Shown here: positions 7,701 to 15,710 of the stretch, in pieces
Numbering within the stretch: the stretch's first letter is position 1
Layout: each line of letters begins with the position of its first letter
Assembly (NCBI GenBank): GCA_002347485.1
Contig: DDXM01000023.1
Coordinates: 1 to 24,485 of the forward strand
Source of the DNA: Anaerolineaceae bacterium UBA2260
GTDB lineage: Bacteria; Chloroflexota; Anaerolineae; Anaerolineales; Anaerolineaceae
Length of the DNA: 24,485 nucleotides
Reading direction: 5' to 3'
Program-made: the position numbers and the translations under genes
The notes under the pieces: model-generated
Told to the model about the DNA's origin: nothing
What the model saw: only the letters and a program-made list of their open reading frames with translations
Databases searched by the model: none

Positions 7701-7754
7701 CGAATTACACGAATTCTCATTAATTTTTTTTTAATGAAGGAATTTGTGTTGAAT
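7701..7754. repeat. imperfect AT-rich inverted repeat
   Basis: About 23 bp on each side (7701-7723 and 7731-7754) pair imperfectly around a run of T. The inner TCATTAA/TTAATGA is exact and GAATT...GTGT segments match further out. It lies in the gene-free stretch 7643-7938. The rest of that stretch holds a degenerate palindrome around 7777-7810 (TTGC...GCAA ends) and no supported gene. Confidence 0.5.
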
Positions 7755-7891
7755 CTACATAAAAATATTTTTGTCTTTGCGAGACCTGACGATTTTACTG
7801 GTCGGAGCAATCCCCAATCATGCCACGTAAAAAAGGTCTATTTTCAGCACAGATTTGTTTTTTACAATCCGATGGGTCGCTAATAATAATT

Positions 7892-7953
7892 GGGGGCGAG
7901 TACCTTTCGCTTCGCTCGGGTACGCAATAACCGCAACATCACTCGACCCCTAC
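7892..7953. repeat. REP-like palindrome, extended copy
   Basis: Outer arms GGGGGCGAGT (7892-7901) and ACTCGACCCC (7941-7950) form an imperfect inverted repeat related to the compact palindrome at 7646-7678; the sequence continues TAC to 7953, as in the compact arm. Inside is a second palindrome, GTACC (7900-7904) with GGTAC (7919-7923), around TTTCGCTTCGCTCG. The right arm overlaps the 3' end of the transposase remnant and supplies its stop codon. Confidence 0.6.
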
Positions 7954-8288
7954 TACGATAGGGTGTAACTCTCCTCTTGTGTATATTTGTTTCTCGACCT
8001 CTATGGATGGCTGATCCTTTAACCTTATAATGCTGTGAATGTGGTTCGGCATGACGATAAATTCATGCTCGAAAGTTCGACGTTTTTTCTTAATTGTGCT
8101 GTGTGGAACCATTCGTACCGGGCAATCCGATCTTTTTCAAACAGCAAAACTCGATCATCAATCACGGGTCCGAAAACCGGGATTCGTTTATGCGTCACGA
8201 TGGTAATAAAATAACCGCCCCCTGACGAGTAATCGTAATCCGGAAGGCGGAGGGATTTTCTTCGATGAGACTTTTCTTCACCCAGCAT
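7939..8288 (-). pseudogene. REP-associated tyrosine transposase (RAYT, IS200-like Y1 family) remnant, frameshifted and truncated
   Basis: The first frame (8288 to about 8070) encodes the RAYT N-terminus: HRRKSLRLPDYDYSSGG, then GYFITIVTHKRIPVFG and RKNVEL. After VEL the reading moves by one base near 8069-8072 and continues as EHEFIVMPNHIHSIIR, which holds the metal-binding HIH motif of Y1 single-strand transposases. It then runs to a TGA at 7941-7939 inside a REP-like arm. The catalytic Tyr helix and the rest of the C-terminus are absent, leaving about 115 codons. RAYTs act on REP palindromes, and palindromes surround this remnant. With a frameshift and a missing C-terminus it should be inactive. 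Confidence 0.8.
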
Positions 8289-8303
8289 TAAGCGAAGCCT
8301 GGC

Positions 8304-9068
8304 TCATTTATTCTTCTCATATATAATCCGCACCCCCAGCAAGGTCAACTCCGGTTCCACCGCGTCGATGCAGGTGACTTCGCCGGCGATCATGTTGGCC
8401 AGCCCGCCGGTCGCTACCACTTTCGCCTCACCGCCCAACTCCTGCTTGATGCGCGCCACCAGCCCCTCTACCAGCCCAGCGAAGCCATAGATCAGCCCGG
8501 ATTGCAGGGAGAGGATGGTGTTCTTGCCGATCACCTTATCCGGCTTGTGGATATCCACCGCGGGGAGCATGGCGCCGGCTTCGAACAAAGAGGACGCGGC
8601 GGTGATGATACCCGGTGCGATGGACACACCCTCAAAATCGCCGTTGGCTGAGATGGCGGAGAACGTGGTGGCTGTGCCAAAGCCGATGACGATGCACGGC
8701 GCGCCGTACAGGGCGACCGCCCCGACCGCGTTGGCTATCAGGTCGGGGCCGACCTCCTTGGGGTTATCGGCATTAATGTGAATAACCGCGTGCTTTACGT
8801 TGCCGACGATCACCGGATCCAACCCGAGATGACGCTTGACCAGTTCTGTAAACGCGATGGTCAATTCCGGCACCACCGATGAGATGGCGCAACCGTCAAT
8901 CGTTTTCTTGTTGATATTTTCACTCTCGAACAATGAAAGCACCAGTACCGCGTACTCATCAGCGAGCTTGCTTTCATTGGTGTAGATGCGCCAGTGGGTA
9001 ACCAGAGTTTCCCCGTCGTAAAGACCCAGTTTGATATTCGTGTTGCCGATGTCCACGCAAAGCAGCAT
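8304..9068 (-). CDS. coaX: type III pantothenate kinase (CoaX) with degenerate motifs
   Basis: At 254 residues it has the normal length of CoaX, which phosphorylates pantothenate in the first step of coenzyme A synthesis (ASKHA fold). Supporting features are DIGNTNIKLG with Asp6 (PHOSPHATE-1), GPDLIANAVGA with Asp109, GFGTATTF, GVSIAPGI and the C-terminal ELTLLGVRIIYE. Odd points: the family's usual D-x-G-T-A-T-T-x-D appears as GFGTATTFS, so both Asp positions (129 and 137) are changed, and the usual G-x-D-R has Leu in place of Arg. Activity is therefore uncertain. A GAGGTG ribosome-binding site precedes the ATG, and TAAAAT at 9108-9103 may be the -10 box. It is divergent from gatB. Confidence 0.85.
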   Translation of the reverse strand: MLLCVDIGNTNIKLGLYDGETLVTHWRIYTNESKLADEYAVLVLSLFESENINKKTIDGCAISSVVPELTIAFTELVKRHLGLDPVIVGNVKHAVIHINADNPKEVGPDLIANAVGAVALYGAPCIVIGFGTATTFSAISANGDFEGVSIAPGIITAASSLFEAGAMLPAVDIHKPDKVIGKNTILSLQSGLIYGFAGLVEGLVARIKQELGGEAKVVATGGLANMIAGEVTCIDAVEPELTLLGVRIIYEKNK

Positions 9069-9182
9069 GTCGCACCTCGATCATGGTTTATCTGATAAAG
9101 GTATTTTAGCACGGCGGGGAAATCTTTGCCTCGCGGTTGCCTCGCGATTCATCACTTCATCCGTGATAAAATCCTACTCATC

Positions 9183-10652
9183 ATGAATTACGAACCGGTG
9201 ATCGGTCTTGAAGTGCACGCCGAGCTGGCGACGCGAACTAAAATGTTTTGCGGCTGCCGCGTGGTGGATACCACCAGCGCTGCGCCTAACACCAGCGTGT
9301 GCCCCGTGTGCGCGGGCATGCCCGGTACGCTGCCGGTGCTCAATCGCACCGCGGTGGAGTACGGCATCCGCGTGGGGCTCGCGCTTGGATGCGAGATCAT
9401 GCCCACCTCCATCTTCGCGCGCAAGAATTACTTTTACCCCGACCTGCCAAAAGGTTACCAGATCTCGCAATACGAGCACCCGCTGGCAGTGAACGGTGAA
9501 ATGATCGTGGATACAACCAAAGGTGAGCGCGTTATTCGCATCCGGCGCGCGCACCTGGAGGAAGACACCGGCAAGTTGACACATGTCACCGACAACGACG
9601 AGGATTATTCGCTGGTCGACCTGAATCGAGCCGGCGTCCCATTACTCGAGATCGTCTCTGAACCGGATATGCACTCCCTCGAGGAAGTGCGCGCGTACGC
9701 CACCGGGTTACGCGCCATTCTGCGCGCGCTGGGGGTAAACTCCGGCGACATGGAAAAAGGCGTGATTCGTTTCGAGGCGAACGTTTCCATTCGCCCGGTG
9801 GGCTCCACTGAATTTGGCACGCGCGTGGAGATCAAGAATCTTAACTCTTTCAGGGCGATGGAGCGGGCGGTCGCTTACGAGCTCGACCGTCAAGCCGTGC
9901 TACTCGAGCGGGGTGAAAAGATCGAGCAGGAAACGCTCGGCTGGGACGAGACCAACCAGCGCACCTACACGCAGCGATCCAAGGAAGAGGCGCACGATTA
10001 CCGCTACTTCCCAGAACCGGATATTCCGCCGCTGGTGGTGGAGTCAGGGTGGGTGGAGGAGATTCGCCGCGGGCTGCCCGAACTGCCACGCGCCCGCGCG
10101 CTGCGCCTGCGTGAGATCTATAAACTTGCCGCGCCACAGGCAGCTCTGCTCACCAGCGATGGAGAGATCGCCGATTACTTCGAAGCCTGCTCCGCCGCCC
10201 TGCGCAAAGCCCCACCACGAACAGCCGCTATTTGGATCTCGGGTGAACTTTTCGCTTACATCAACCAGACCGGCTTACAGTTCAGCGACCTGCGGGTTAG
10301 CCCGCGCGCGCTGGCGGAGCTGCTGGACGCGCTGGATTCTGGCGAGATTAACCAGACCACCGCCAAGAGCGTGCTGGCGGAAATGCTCGCCAGCGGCGAG
10401 GGTGCCTCCGAGGTGATCGCTGAAAAGAACCTCGGACAGGTGACTGATAACGCTTTGATTGCCGGGTTGGTCGCCGAGGTGATTGCCGCGTACCCCGCGG
10501 AACTCGCCAGTTACCTGGGTGGCAAAGAGACGCTCGCCAACTGGTTCTTTGGACAGGTGATGCGCGCGGCGGGGGGAAAAGCCAGCCCGGTGGTATTGAA
10601 AGACGAGTTGGAAAAGCAGTTATCCGTTCTAAAGCACCACGCACCTTCTTAG
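9183..10652 (+). CDS. gatB: Asp-tRNA(Asn)/Glu-tRNA(Gln) amidotransferase subunit B
   Basis: The 489-residue GatB subunit, which phosphorylates the misacylated aminoacyl-tRNA and then amidates it. It begins MNYEPVIGLEVHAELAT. The zinc-binding cysteines are Cys23, Cys25, Cys40 and Cys43 (MFCGC...CPVC). LNRAGVPLLEIVSEPDM and RFEANVSIRP are family hallmarks, and the C-terminal third is the helical YqeY-like tail domain that contacts the tRNA. The frame is open upstream, but family alignment fixes the start at 9183. TAAAAT (9167-9172) lies only 10 bases before the ATG and no Shine-Dalgarno is seen, so the mRNA may have almost no leader. It is separated from gatCA by about 4.6 kb. Confidence 0.95.
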   Translation: MNYEPVIGLEVHAELATRTKMFCGCRVVDTTSAAPNTSVCPVCAGMPGTLPVLNRTAVEYGIRVGLALGCEIMPTSIFARKNYFYPDLPKGYQISQYEHPLAVNGEMIVDTTKGERVIRIRRAHLEEDTGKLTHVTDNDEDYSLVDLNRAGVPLLEIVSEPDMHSLEEVRAYATGLRAILRALGVNSGDMEKGVIRFEANVSIRPVGSTEFGTRVEIKNLNSFRAMERAVAYELDRQAVLLERGEKIEQETLGWDETNQRTYTQRSKEEAHDYRYFPEPDIPPLVVESGWVEEIRRGLPELPRARALRLREIYKLAAPQAALLTSDGEIADYFEACSAALRKAPPRTAAIWISGELFAYINQTGLQFSDLRVSPRALAELLDALDSGEINQTTAKSVLAEMLASGEGASEVIAEKNLGQVTDNALIAGLVAEVIAAYPAELASYLGGKETLANWFFGQVMRAAGGKASPVVLKDELEKQLSVLKHHAPS

Positions 10653-10792
10653 GTTCAATTTTTCTGACATTCAAAAGAAATCTCCTGATTTTCATCATAT
10701 TGACGCGAAGTTGATTTTCGTATACCCTATTAATGCGGTAATATCGCGGAGGGAAATGTGCGCAAGATAAACCGACATGTATTGCGTGAAAG

Positions 10793-10815
10793 CGGGCACA
10801 GAACCGATGTGCCCG
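10793..10815 (+). terminator. possible terminator or leader hairpin between gatB and gdhA
   Basis: CGGGCACA (10793-10800) pairs with TGTGCCCG (10808-10815) around GAACCGA and is followed by TTTATATTAT. It lies 140 bases after gatB and 69 before gdhA. The T-run is only three bases, so it may be a weak terminator or a hairpin in the gdhA leader. Confidence 0.4.
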
Positions 10816-10884
10816 TTTATATTATCCCTCCATTATTATCCCGTTCTTCAAATTCCCATCCACACCACAAAAGGAGCAATTTGA

Positions 10885-12171
10885 ATGGCAACCTCGATTA
10901 ACGCTTTTGAAATGGCACAGCGTCAGTTTGACAACGTGGCAGAGTTGCTCAAACTTGACCCGCAGGTGAGAGAGTTCCTGCGCTGGCCTATGCGGGAGTT
11001 CTCCTTCCGCATTCCCGTTCGCATGGACGACGGCACGATCAAGATGTTCCAGGGTTTCCGCGTGCAGCATAACGATGCTCGCGGCCCCAACAAGGGCGGA
11101 ATCCGCTTCCACCCGGCTGAGACAATCGACACTGTACGCGCACTGGCTACCTGGATGACCTGGAAATGCGCTGTGGCAGATATTCCATTGGGCGGCGGCA
11201 AAGGCGGCGTGGTGGTTGATCCGGCCACCCTTTCCAACGGTGAGAAGGAACGGCTGGTACGCGGTTGGGTGGATGTGATGTGGAGAAATATCGGCAACCG
11301 CCAGGATGTGCCAGCGCCGGATGTGGGCACCACCCCGCAGATGATGGGCTGGATGATGGACGAGTACTCCAAGCTGGTCGGCGAGTACACCCCGGGTGTG
11401 ATCACCGGCAAGCCCCTCGGCGGCGGCGGTTCGCTCGGACGCACCGAAGCCACCGGTTTTGGCGTCATTTACACTGTGCGCGAAGCGATGAAACACCTCA
11501 AGCTCGATCCCGCTGCCTGCACCGCGGCCATCCAGGGTTTTGGCAACGTCGCGCAGTACGCGGCAATTAGCTTTATTGAATTGCTTAAAGGCAAGGTGGT
11601 CTGCGTTTCTTATTACGACCGCGAGGACAAGGTCTCTTACACCTGCAGCAAAGCGGATGGCATCGATCCGCGCTTCCTGATGACCATCACCGACCAGTAC
11701 GGCACCATTGACAAGGCTAAAGCCAAAGCGGCTGGTTATGCCATCGAAGACGGCGGCGCGTGGATCTCAAAGGATGTTGATGTACTCATCCCCGCAGCCC
11801 TCGAGGGGCAGATCAACGCCGAGACGGTTAATCTTGTCCAGCCGCGGGTAAAGATCGTGGCAGAAGGCGCTAACGGCCCCACAACACCCGAGGCCGATGA
11901 GGTTCTCAAGGCGCGCGGTATCTTCGTGATCCCCGATTTCCTGTGCAATGCCGGCGGCGTTACTGTTTCCTACTTCGAAGGCGTCCAGAATGATATGAAC
12001 TATTACTGGACCAGGGAGGAAGTGCTGGAAAAACTGGATACCAAGATGACCGTGGCGTTTGCCTCGGTGCTCGAGATGAGCCTAAAGAGCAAGGTCTACA
12101 CCCGCGACGCGGCTTATATGGTGGCGATCGATCGCGTGGTCAAAGCCATGCAGCTGCGCGGCTGGGTCTAA
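10885..12171 (+). CDS. gdhA: Glu/Leu/Phe/Val dehydrogenase family, glutamate dehydrogenase
   Basis: At 428 residues it has the length of hexameric NAD(P)-glutamate dehydrogenases, which interconvert glutamate with 2-oxoglutarate and ammonia. The N-terminal domain has RGPNKGGIRFHP (66-77) with Lys70, Lys94 in TWKCA and the catalytic Lys106 in GGGKGG, then PAPDVGT. The nucleotide domain has IQGFGNVAQYA. Further C-terminal are EGANGPTTPEAD and PDFLCNAGGVTVSYFE. Coenzyme preference is uncertain because the region after the second strand reads VSYYDRED rather than the common VSD. A strong AAAGGAG site lies 8 bases before the ATG. It is a monocistronic unit ending at a strong terminator. Confidence 0.92.
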   Translation: MATSINAFEMAQRQFDNVAELLKLDPQVREFLRWPMREFSFRIPVRMDDGTIKMFQGFRVQHNDARGPNKGGIRFHPAETIDTVRALATWMTWKCAVADIPLGGGKGGVVVDPATLSNGEKERLVRGWVDVMWRNIGNRQDVPAPDVGTTPQMMGWMMDEYSKLVGEYTPGVITGKPLGGGGSLGRTEATGFGVIYTVREAMKHLKLDPAACTAAIQGFGNVAQYAAISFIELLKGKVVCVSYYDREDKVSYTCSKADGIDPRFLMTITDQYGTIDKAKAKAAGYAIEDGGAWISKDVDVLIPAALEGQINAETVNLVQPRVKIVAEGANGPTTPEADEVLKARGIFVIPDFLCNAGGVTVSYFEGVQNDMNYYWTREEVLEKLDTKMTVAFASVLEMSLKSKVYTRDAAYMVAIDRVVKAMQLRGWV

Positions 12172-12191
12172 TTCAACAATTCAGATTGAAG

Positions 12192-12225
12192 AACAACCCC
12201 GGATACACCCGGGGTTGTTTGTTAT
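12192..12225 (+). terminator. rho-independent terminator after gdhA
   Basis: An exact 11-bp stem (12192-12202 with 12209-12219) with loop ATACAC is followed by TTTGTTATT-type sequence. It lies 20 bases beyond the gdhA stop. On the minus strand no T-tract follows, so it is directional. Confidence 0.85.
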
Positions 12226-12243
12226 TCCAAGCGATTCCAATGC

Positions 12244-13281
12244 TTACCAGCGGGCGTTATGTTCCTCAGCCCAACCGACCAGGTCGCTGATTTCAAGCGT
12301 TTTGCCTTCGTCCGTCACCACTCGCCCCTTGTAGCGCCCGAACATCTGGTGCACCTCGCTCTTCAAGATCAGCGCGTCGGTTTTTGCCACTCGCTCGAAG
12401 AAGGGTGTGAAAACCAGGTCAAGTCTGCCGTCAGGCGACTTCATTGTCCAAGGGGCTTTGAAGTTGTGGTTATCGTAACTGAACTCCACCTCGCCCAATT
12501 TATGCACCTTGCCTTCGAGGATGAAGCAGTTCTCGGTAGCGGCGCTGGTATCGCCAAAGCCAAATCCTAAATTGAGACCGATGCGCCGCCTGTCCGCCAT
12601 GAAGCCGGACGAGCTCGCCCATACCCAGAAAGAGTTGTATTCCCATACCCCGCGCCCCCAATCCAGGCTGCCCAGGCAGGTATCCGGATCGATCGGGTGG
12701 CGCATCCCCTTGTACTCCACCCAGCCCTGGGCCGGCAGGCAGTTGATCTTGCGGTTGTAATAGTAACGCTTGCCTTTGATGGGGATGACGATGGTCATCG
12801 ATTCGTGCCCGGGCGGGCAATCGAGTGACAGTTCAGCGTTGAGCGCGCGGCCGCCAAAACCCGGCCAGCGCACCGAGAGCACTCGCGTGCCTTCTTCTGC
12901 TGTGAAGCGCCAATATAAATCATTCTTCACATATTCGGTCACCCCCGCGGTGCTGTTGCGCGGCAACTTCACACCGCCGCCAAAGGGCAGCGAGAGGGTC
13001 TGTTCCTTGTATTCGCCGGTCGCGAATTCGATCACGTAAGCAAAGACCATCCCCAGGTAGCCGACATCGCTGATGGTGAACGAGAAGAAGTGGGTAGGGG
13101 TAGTCACTGCGTAGTAATCCCATACCTTCATGCGCAGACGTTGCAGCGCGCGCACACGGTAAAAAAGGCTGTCCTCCAGGTTGGCGTCCAACACCGGTTG
13201 GGTGGACCATCCCGCCTGGGTCAGGTTTCCGTCATCATCTAGCAATTTGCCGGGGCCTTGCAGCAATCGTTGTGGTTTCAT
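12244..13281 (-). CDS. DUF2804 domain-containing protein
   Basis: A roughly 345-residue protein covered by the DUF2804 pattern: an N-terminal FYRVRALQRLRMKVWDYYAV, a central DWGRGVWEYNSFWVWASSSG and a C-terminal GRYKGRVVTDEGKTLEI. Members are soluble, beta-rich proteins of unknown function; a tie to lipid or surface metabolism is only a guess from the acyltransferase next door. The frame has two ATGs, at 13287 and 13281. The ribosome-binding site AGGAG abuts the first but lies 6 bases before the second, so the second is preferred. A terminator between it and the upstream acyltransferase makes it a separate unit. Confidence 0.8.
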   Translation of the reverse strand: MKPQRLLQGPGKLLDDDGNLTQAGWSTQPVLDANLEDSLFYRVRALQRLRMKVWDYYAVTTPTHFFSFTISDVGYLGMVFAYVIEFATGEYKEQTLSLPFGGGVKLPRNSTAGVTEYVKNDLYWRFTAEEGTRVLSVRWPGFGGRALNAELSLDCPPGHESMTIVIPIKGKRYYYNRKINCLPAQGWVEYKGMRHPIDPDTCLGSLDWGRGVWEYNSFWVWASSSGFMADRRRIGLNLGFGFGDTSAATENCFILEGKVHKLGEVEFSYDNHNFKAPWTMKSPDGRLDLVFTPFFERVAKTDALILKSEVHQMFGRYKGRVVTDEGKTLEISDLVGWAEEHNARW

Positions 13282-13340
13282 CCTCATCTCCTGCGCTTGA
13301 TCTCAGGTTAATTGTATTCAATCCGCGACGCGGGACAATC

Positions 13341-13371
13341 AAAAAACCGCGTCGTTTGCACGGACGCGGTT
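13341..13371 (-). terminator. rho-independent terminator after the acyltransferase gene
   Basis: Read on the minus strand, AACCGCGTC (13371-13363) pairs with GACGCGGTT (13353-13345) and is followed by further T residues (13344-13341). It lies about 20 bases after the acyltransferase stop codon. Confidence 0.85.
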
Positions 13372-13391
13372 GGGTGTAGCTTTTGGAATGA

Positions 13392-14117
13392 TCAGGCAGT
13401 CTCGAGCGTGCCGGGAACTGACCCGGTGCGGCGGTACCAGCGCTGTTCGCTTTCATACGCCAGGCGCATGATCTTGAGCATCACCTGGCGGGCGACCTCG
13501 CACACATGTTCGTGGTCTTCCACATCCCCGTCGAAGCGCATTGGTTTACCGACCGTAATGTTGTAGGGTCCGCGCAGGTACCAGTAACCAATCTCACGCT
13601 TTCCCTTAACAGTTGAAGCGATGGACTGAATGCGATCCTTGAGAAGGTGAATCCCTACCGGGTACACGGGCGCGCCGCTAGCGATAGCCAGGCGGGCGAC
13701 ACCGGAGCGCGCCTTGTTGTAGCCGCCGCCCAGCGGGCTGATCAGCCCTTCAGGGAAGATCATGATGGTCTTACCGGCTTTCAAAAGTTCCAGCGCGCGG
13801 TCAATGGCTTCCTGCCCATGGCCGGCAGCCACCTTGATGTGACCGGAGTGCTTGAGATAAGCGCCAAGCAAGGGTACGTTAAAGAGCACATCCTTGATGA
13901 GAATGTGAGATTGCTGAGCGAGCATGGATGCTACGAAAAACGGGTCGGTGGTGCTGGGGTGATTCGGCGCGATGATCTTAGCGCCAGCAGGAAAGGGGGA
14001 CTTCTGGTGCACATCCATATCCAGCATCGTATTCGTGTAGGTTCTTACGACCGGTTTGGAAACCCAGAATAAGGATTTTTCAGTTAGTTTTGACAATATT
14101 GCTCCGTTATCAAACAT
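13392..14117 (-). CDS. lysophospholipid acyltransferase, PlsC-like (1-acylglycerol-3-phosphate O-acyltransferase family)
   Basis: A 241-residue membrane-associated acyltransferase of the PlsC superfamily, expected to acylate lysophosphatidic acid or a related lysolipid in phospholipid synthesis. Motif I is NHPSTTD (Asn52-Asp58, catalytic His53 and Asp58). The LPA-binding motif III is FPEG (121-124), followed by SGVARLAIASGAPVYPVGI, the usual motif IV region. The N-terminal segment is only moderately hydrophobic. The start lacks a strong ribosome-binding site (AAAGA only). A small hairpin, GCATAC/GTATGC, lies in its leader at 14145-14160. The acyl donor and acceptor are not predictable. Confidence 0.85.
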   Translation of the reverse strand: MFDNGAILSKLTEKSLFWVSKPVVRTYTNTMLDMDVHQKSPFPAGAKIIAPNHPSTTDPFFVASMLAQQSHILIKDVLFNVPLLGAYLKHSGHIKVAAGHGQEAIDRALELLKAGKTIMIFPEGLISPLGGGYNKARSGVARLAIASGAPVYPVGIHLLKDRIQSIASTVKGKREIGYWYLRGPYNITVGKPMRFDGDVEDHEHVCEVARQVMLKIMRLAYESEQRWYRRTGSVPGTLETA

Positions 14118-14312
14118 TAATCTTTTTTGATAAGAATGGGTTGAGCATACCTTTGTATGCCGGGTTTTGCATTGTTATTAAGGCATATTTCTACAGGTGA
14201 CCTGGGGCATATTTTGTGATGGATGATTAATGCAAGAATATGACCAGTTGGATGATAGTAATAACCCCGCCCGTGAAGGTTGGTTACTCGGGACAGCATC
14301 TTATCAATTGTG

Positions 14313-14990
14313 TTAATTGGATGGTGTTTTTGATCCTGCCAACTCGTCAATGTACGGCTTGATGATGCTGACCCAAATGGCGTACCCTTCCGCCATCAGG
14401 TGCAGGTGATCATTGGTTAATTCATCTCGGAGCGTACCATTGGCATCCACATACGCCGGGTAAAGATCGATGAAGTTGAACCGGTACCTCTCAGCCAGCG
14501 GTTTCAACTCTGAATTGATCCTGATGATACGCTGCGCGTAGAACTTCCCGCGCGGCAGGAGGGATTGGACAAACACTTTGGTACTGGGTGAAATCTCAAC
14601 GCAGCGCGCGAGAATCTGGTCGTAGGTCTTGAGAATATCCGTGTCCTTACGGTAGGTCCACCATGGCAGGTCGTTGGTGCCGATGAGCAGGAAGATGGCC
14701 AGCGGTTTGGCGCGCAAAATATCATCCAGGCGTTTGAGCACGCCAAGAGTGTCATCGGCGTTGATGCCGCGGTTCTTTAGGGGCACGCCCGGCAGCAACT
14801 CTTCCCATGCGCCGCCATCGGTGATGCTGTCTCCAAGGAAGACGATATCACCCTCGTTCACAGGGTAGCGGCGGAAGAAATCCGCGCGCTGTGCGTAATG
14901 GTTATGCGCGACGCGTTCCACTGCGAAACGGCTGAACACGATAAAGACCAGCGCGACGATGAAGGCAATGGCAAGAATTGTAAATGGCAT
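14313..14990 (-). CDS. SGNH/GDSL-type hydrolase with an N-terminal membrane anchor
   Basis: A 225-residue esterase/lipase of the SGNH family. An N-terminal hydrophobic helix (about 3-22) without a lipobox probably tethers the catalytic domain outside the cytoplasm. All four blocks are present: GDSITDGG with Ser55, NRGINADD with Gly75, GTND with Asn106, and NDHLH with Asp194 and His197. This arrangement resembles bacterial platelet-activating-factor acetylhydrolase-like and sialate or acyl esterases; the substrate is unknown. The intergenic DNA downstream (14118-14312) holds no convincing gene and only a small hairpin. Confidence 0.87.
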   Translation of the reverse strand: MPFTILAIAFIVALVFIVFSRFAVERVAHNHYAQRADFFRRYPVNEGDIVFLGDSITDGGAWEELLPGVPLKNRGINADDTLGVLKRLDDILRAKPLAIFLLIGTNDLPWWTYRKDTDILKTYDQILARCVEISPSTKVFVQSLLPRGKFYAQRIIRINSELKPLAERYRFNFIDLYPAYVDANGTLRDELTNDHLHLMAEGYAIWVSIIKPYIDELAGSKTPSN

Positions 14991-15020
14991 GGATTCATTA
15001 TATCAAACTACGCGGGGATT

Positions 15021-15060
15021 AAAAGGTAAAACCCCCAGCACCACCGGATGTGCCGGGGGA
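15021..15060 (-). terminator. rho-independent terminator after the GerMN lipoprotein gene
   Basis: On the minus strand CCCCCGGCAC (15059-15050) pairs with GTGCTGGGGG (15041-15032) with one mismatch and is followed by TTTTACCTTTT. It is about 23 bases past the stop codon. Confidence 0.75.
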
Positions 15061-15082
15061 TGTCTTTTGACCCGAACCTGGG

Positions 15083-15676
15083 CTATGGCTCCAGGCAGTA
15101 AGGCAGCGAGCTGTAGGGTGAATCCGGGTCGAGGTTGGAGTCGTTCTCGTCGTAGATTTTCACGATGCTGACCTCGGGGAACTGCGCCAGGTTCACCATG
15201 ATCAGGTTGGCGACCGAGTACGCCGCGCCGTTGTTGGCGCAGGTTCCGCCCAGGTACACCCGCGCGACGCCGTTCTCGATGGTCAGTTGCCGCACATGCG
15301 TGAAACCGCTGGAGAGCAAGCGCAGCCCCTGGTTGTATTCCTCAGGGGTGGGTCCCGCGAAGTACGCTTCGAGTACCGCCAGTGGCAGGTTTATATTGGT
15401 CGTTGTGCGCGTCACAGCCACTTCGTAGGGGTCGATCGCGTTAACAAAACGGTTTTCATCCATGAAGTAAACCGTGATCTCCTGCCCTGCTGGTTCAGCG
15501 GTGGGCAGTACGATCACTGCGGTGGGCTGCGTGGACTGGGTGGGGGAATCGGTTGGGAAAGTGATCTGGGGAGCTGGCGAGGTGGCGGTGGGGTCGCCCA
15601 GGTTGAAGGTGACGCTGCACGCCATTAAGCCAGTAATGATAGCAGCAAATACGGCTAGGTAGAGGATGCGTTTCAT
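15083..15676 (-). CDS. GerMN domain lipoprotein
   Basis: A 197-residue predicted lipoprotein. MKRILYLAVFAAIITGLMAC gives a signal peptide with the lipidated Cys20. A Thr/Pro/Ser-rich linker (about 25-60) follows, then a GerMN domain (about 65-190) with LPLAVLEAYFAGPTPEEYNQG, VRVYLGG-like (GVARVYLGG) and YSVANLIMVNLAQFPEV. GerMN domains occur in the spore germination protein GerM and in many envelope lipoproteins of non-sporeformers; the role here is probably envelope-associated but unproven. AGGAG lies 8 bases before the ATG at 15676. The frame is open further upstream, but those residues do not look like protein and cross the promoter. Confidence 0.82.
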   Translation of the reverse strand: MKRILYLAVFAAIITGLMACSVTFNLGDPTATSPAPQITFPTDSPTQSTQPTAVIVLPTAEPAGQEITVYFMDENRFVNAIDPYEVAVTRTTTNINLPLAVLEAYFAGPTPEEYNQGLRLLSSGFTHVRQLTIENGVARVYLGGTCANNGAAYSVANLIMVNLAQFPEVSIVKIYDENDSNLDPDSPYSSLPYCLEP

Positions 15677-15698
15677 ATTTCTTACTCCTGGTATATAT

Positions 15699-15710
15699 CC
15701 ATTATAATGG
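15699..15710. promoter_or_regulatory. palindromic -10 element shared by gerMN-lipoprotein and mrp genes
   Basis: The 12-bp palindrome CCATTATAATGG holds a perfect TATAAT on each strand: 15703-15708 on plus and 15706-15701 on minus. Predicted starts are about 15715 (toward mrp) and 15694 (toward the lipoprotein gene). No convincing -35 is visible on either side. Direct repeats of TTG(T/C)GCAAC on the minus strand lie just to the right (15711-15731). Confidence 0.5.

Noticed and set aside
7626..7883. 85-codon open frame after the aminotransferase (+)
   Set aside because: It begins within the aminotransferase gene and runs through palindromes; the product is not protein-like.
8068..8090. Programmed -1 frameshifting in the RAYT gene
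   Set aside because: RAYTs are not known to use frameshifting, the A-run is several codons before the point of shift, and the C-terminus is missing anyway.
14117..14350. 77-codon open frame between the SGNH hydrolase and acyltransferase genes (-)
   Set aside because: It overlaps the hydrolase 3' end, has no ribosome-binding site, and its residues show no domain or coherent composition.
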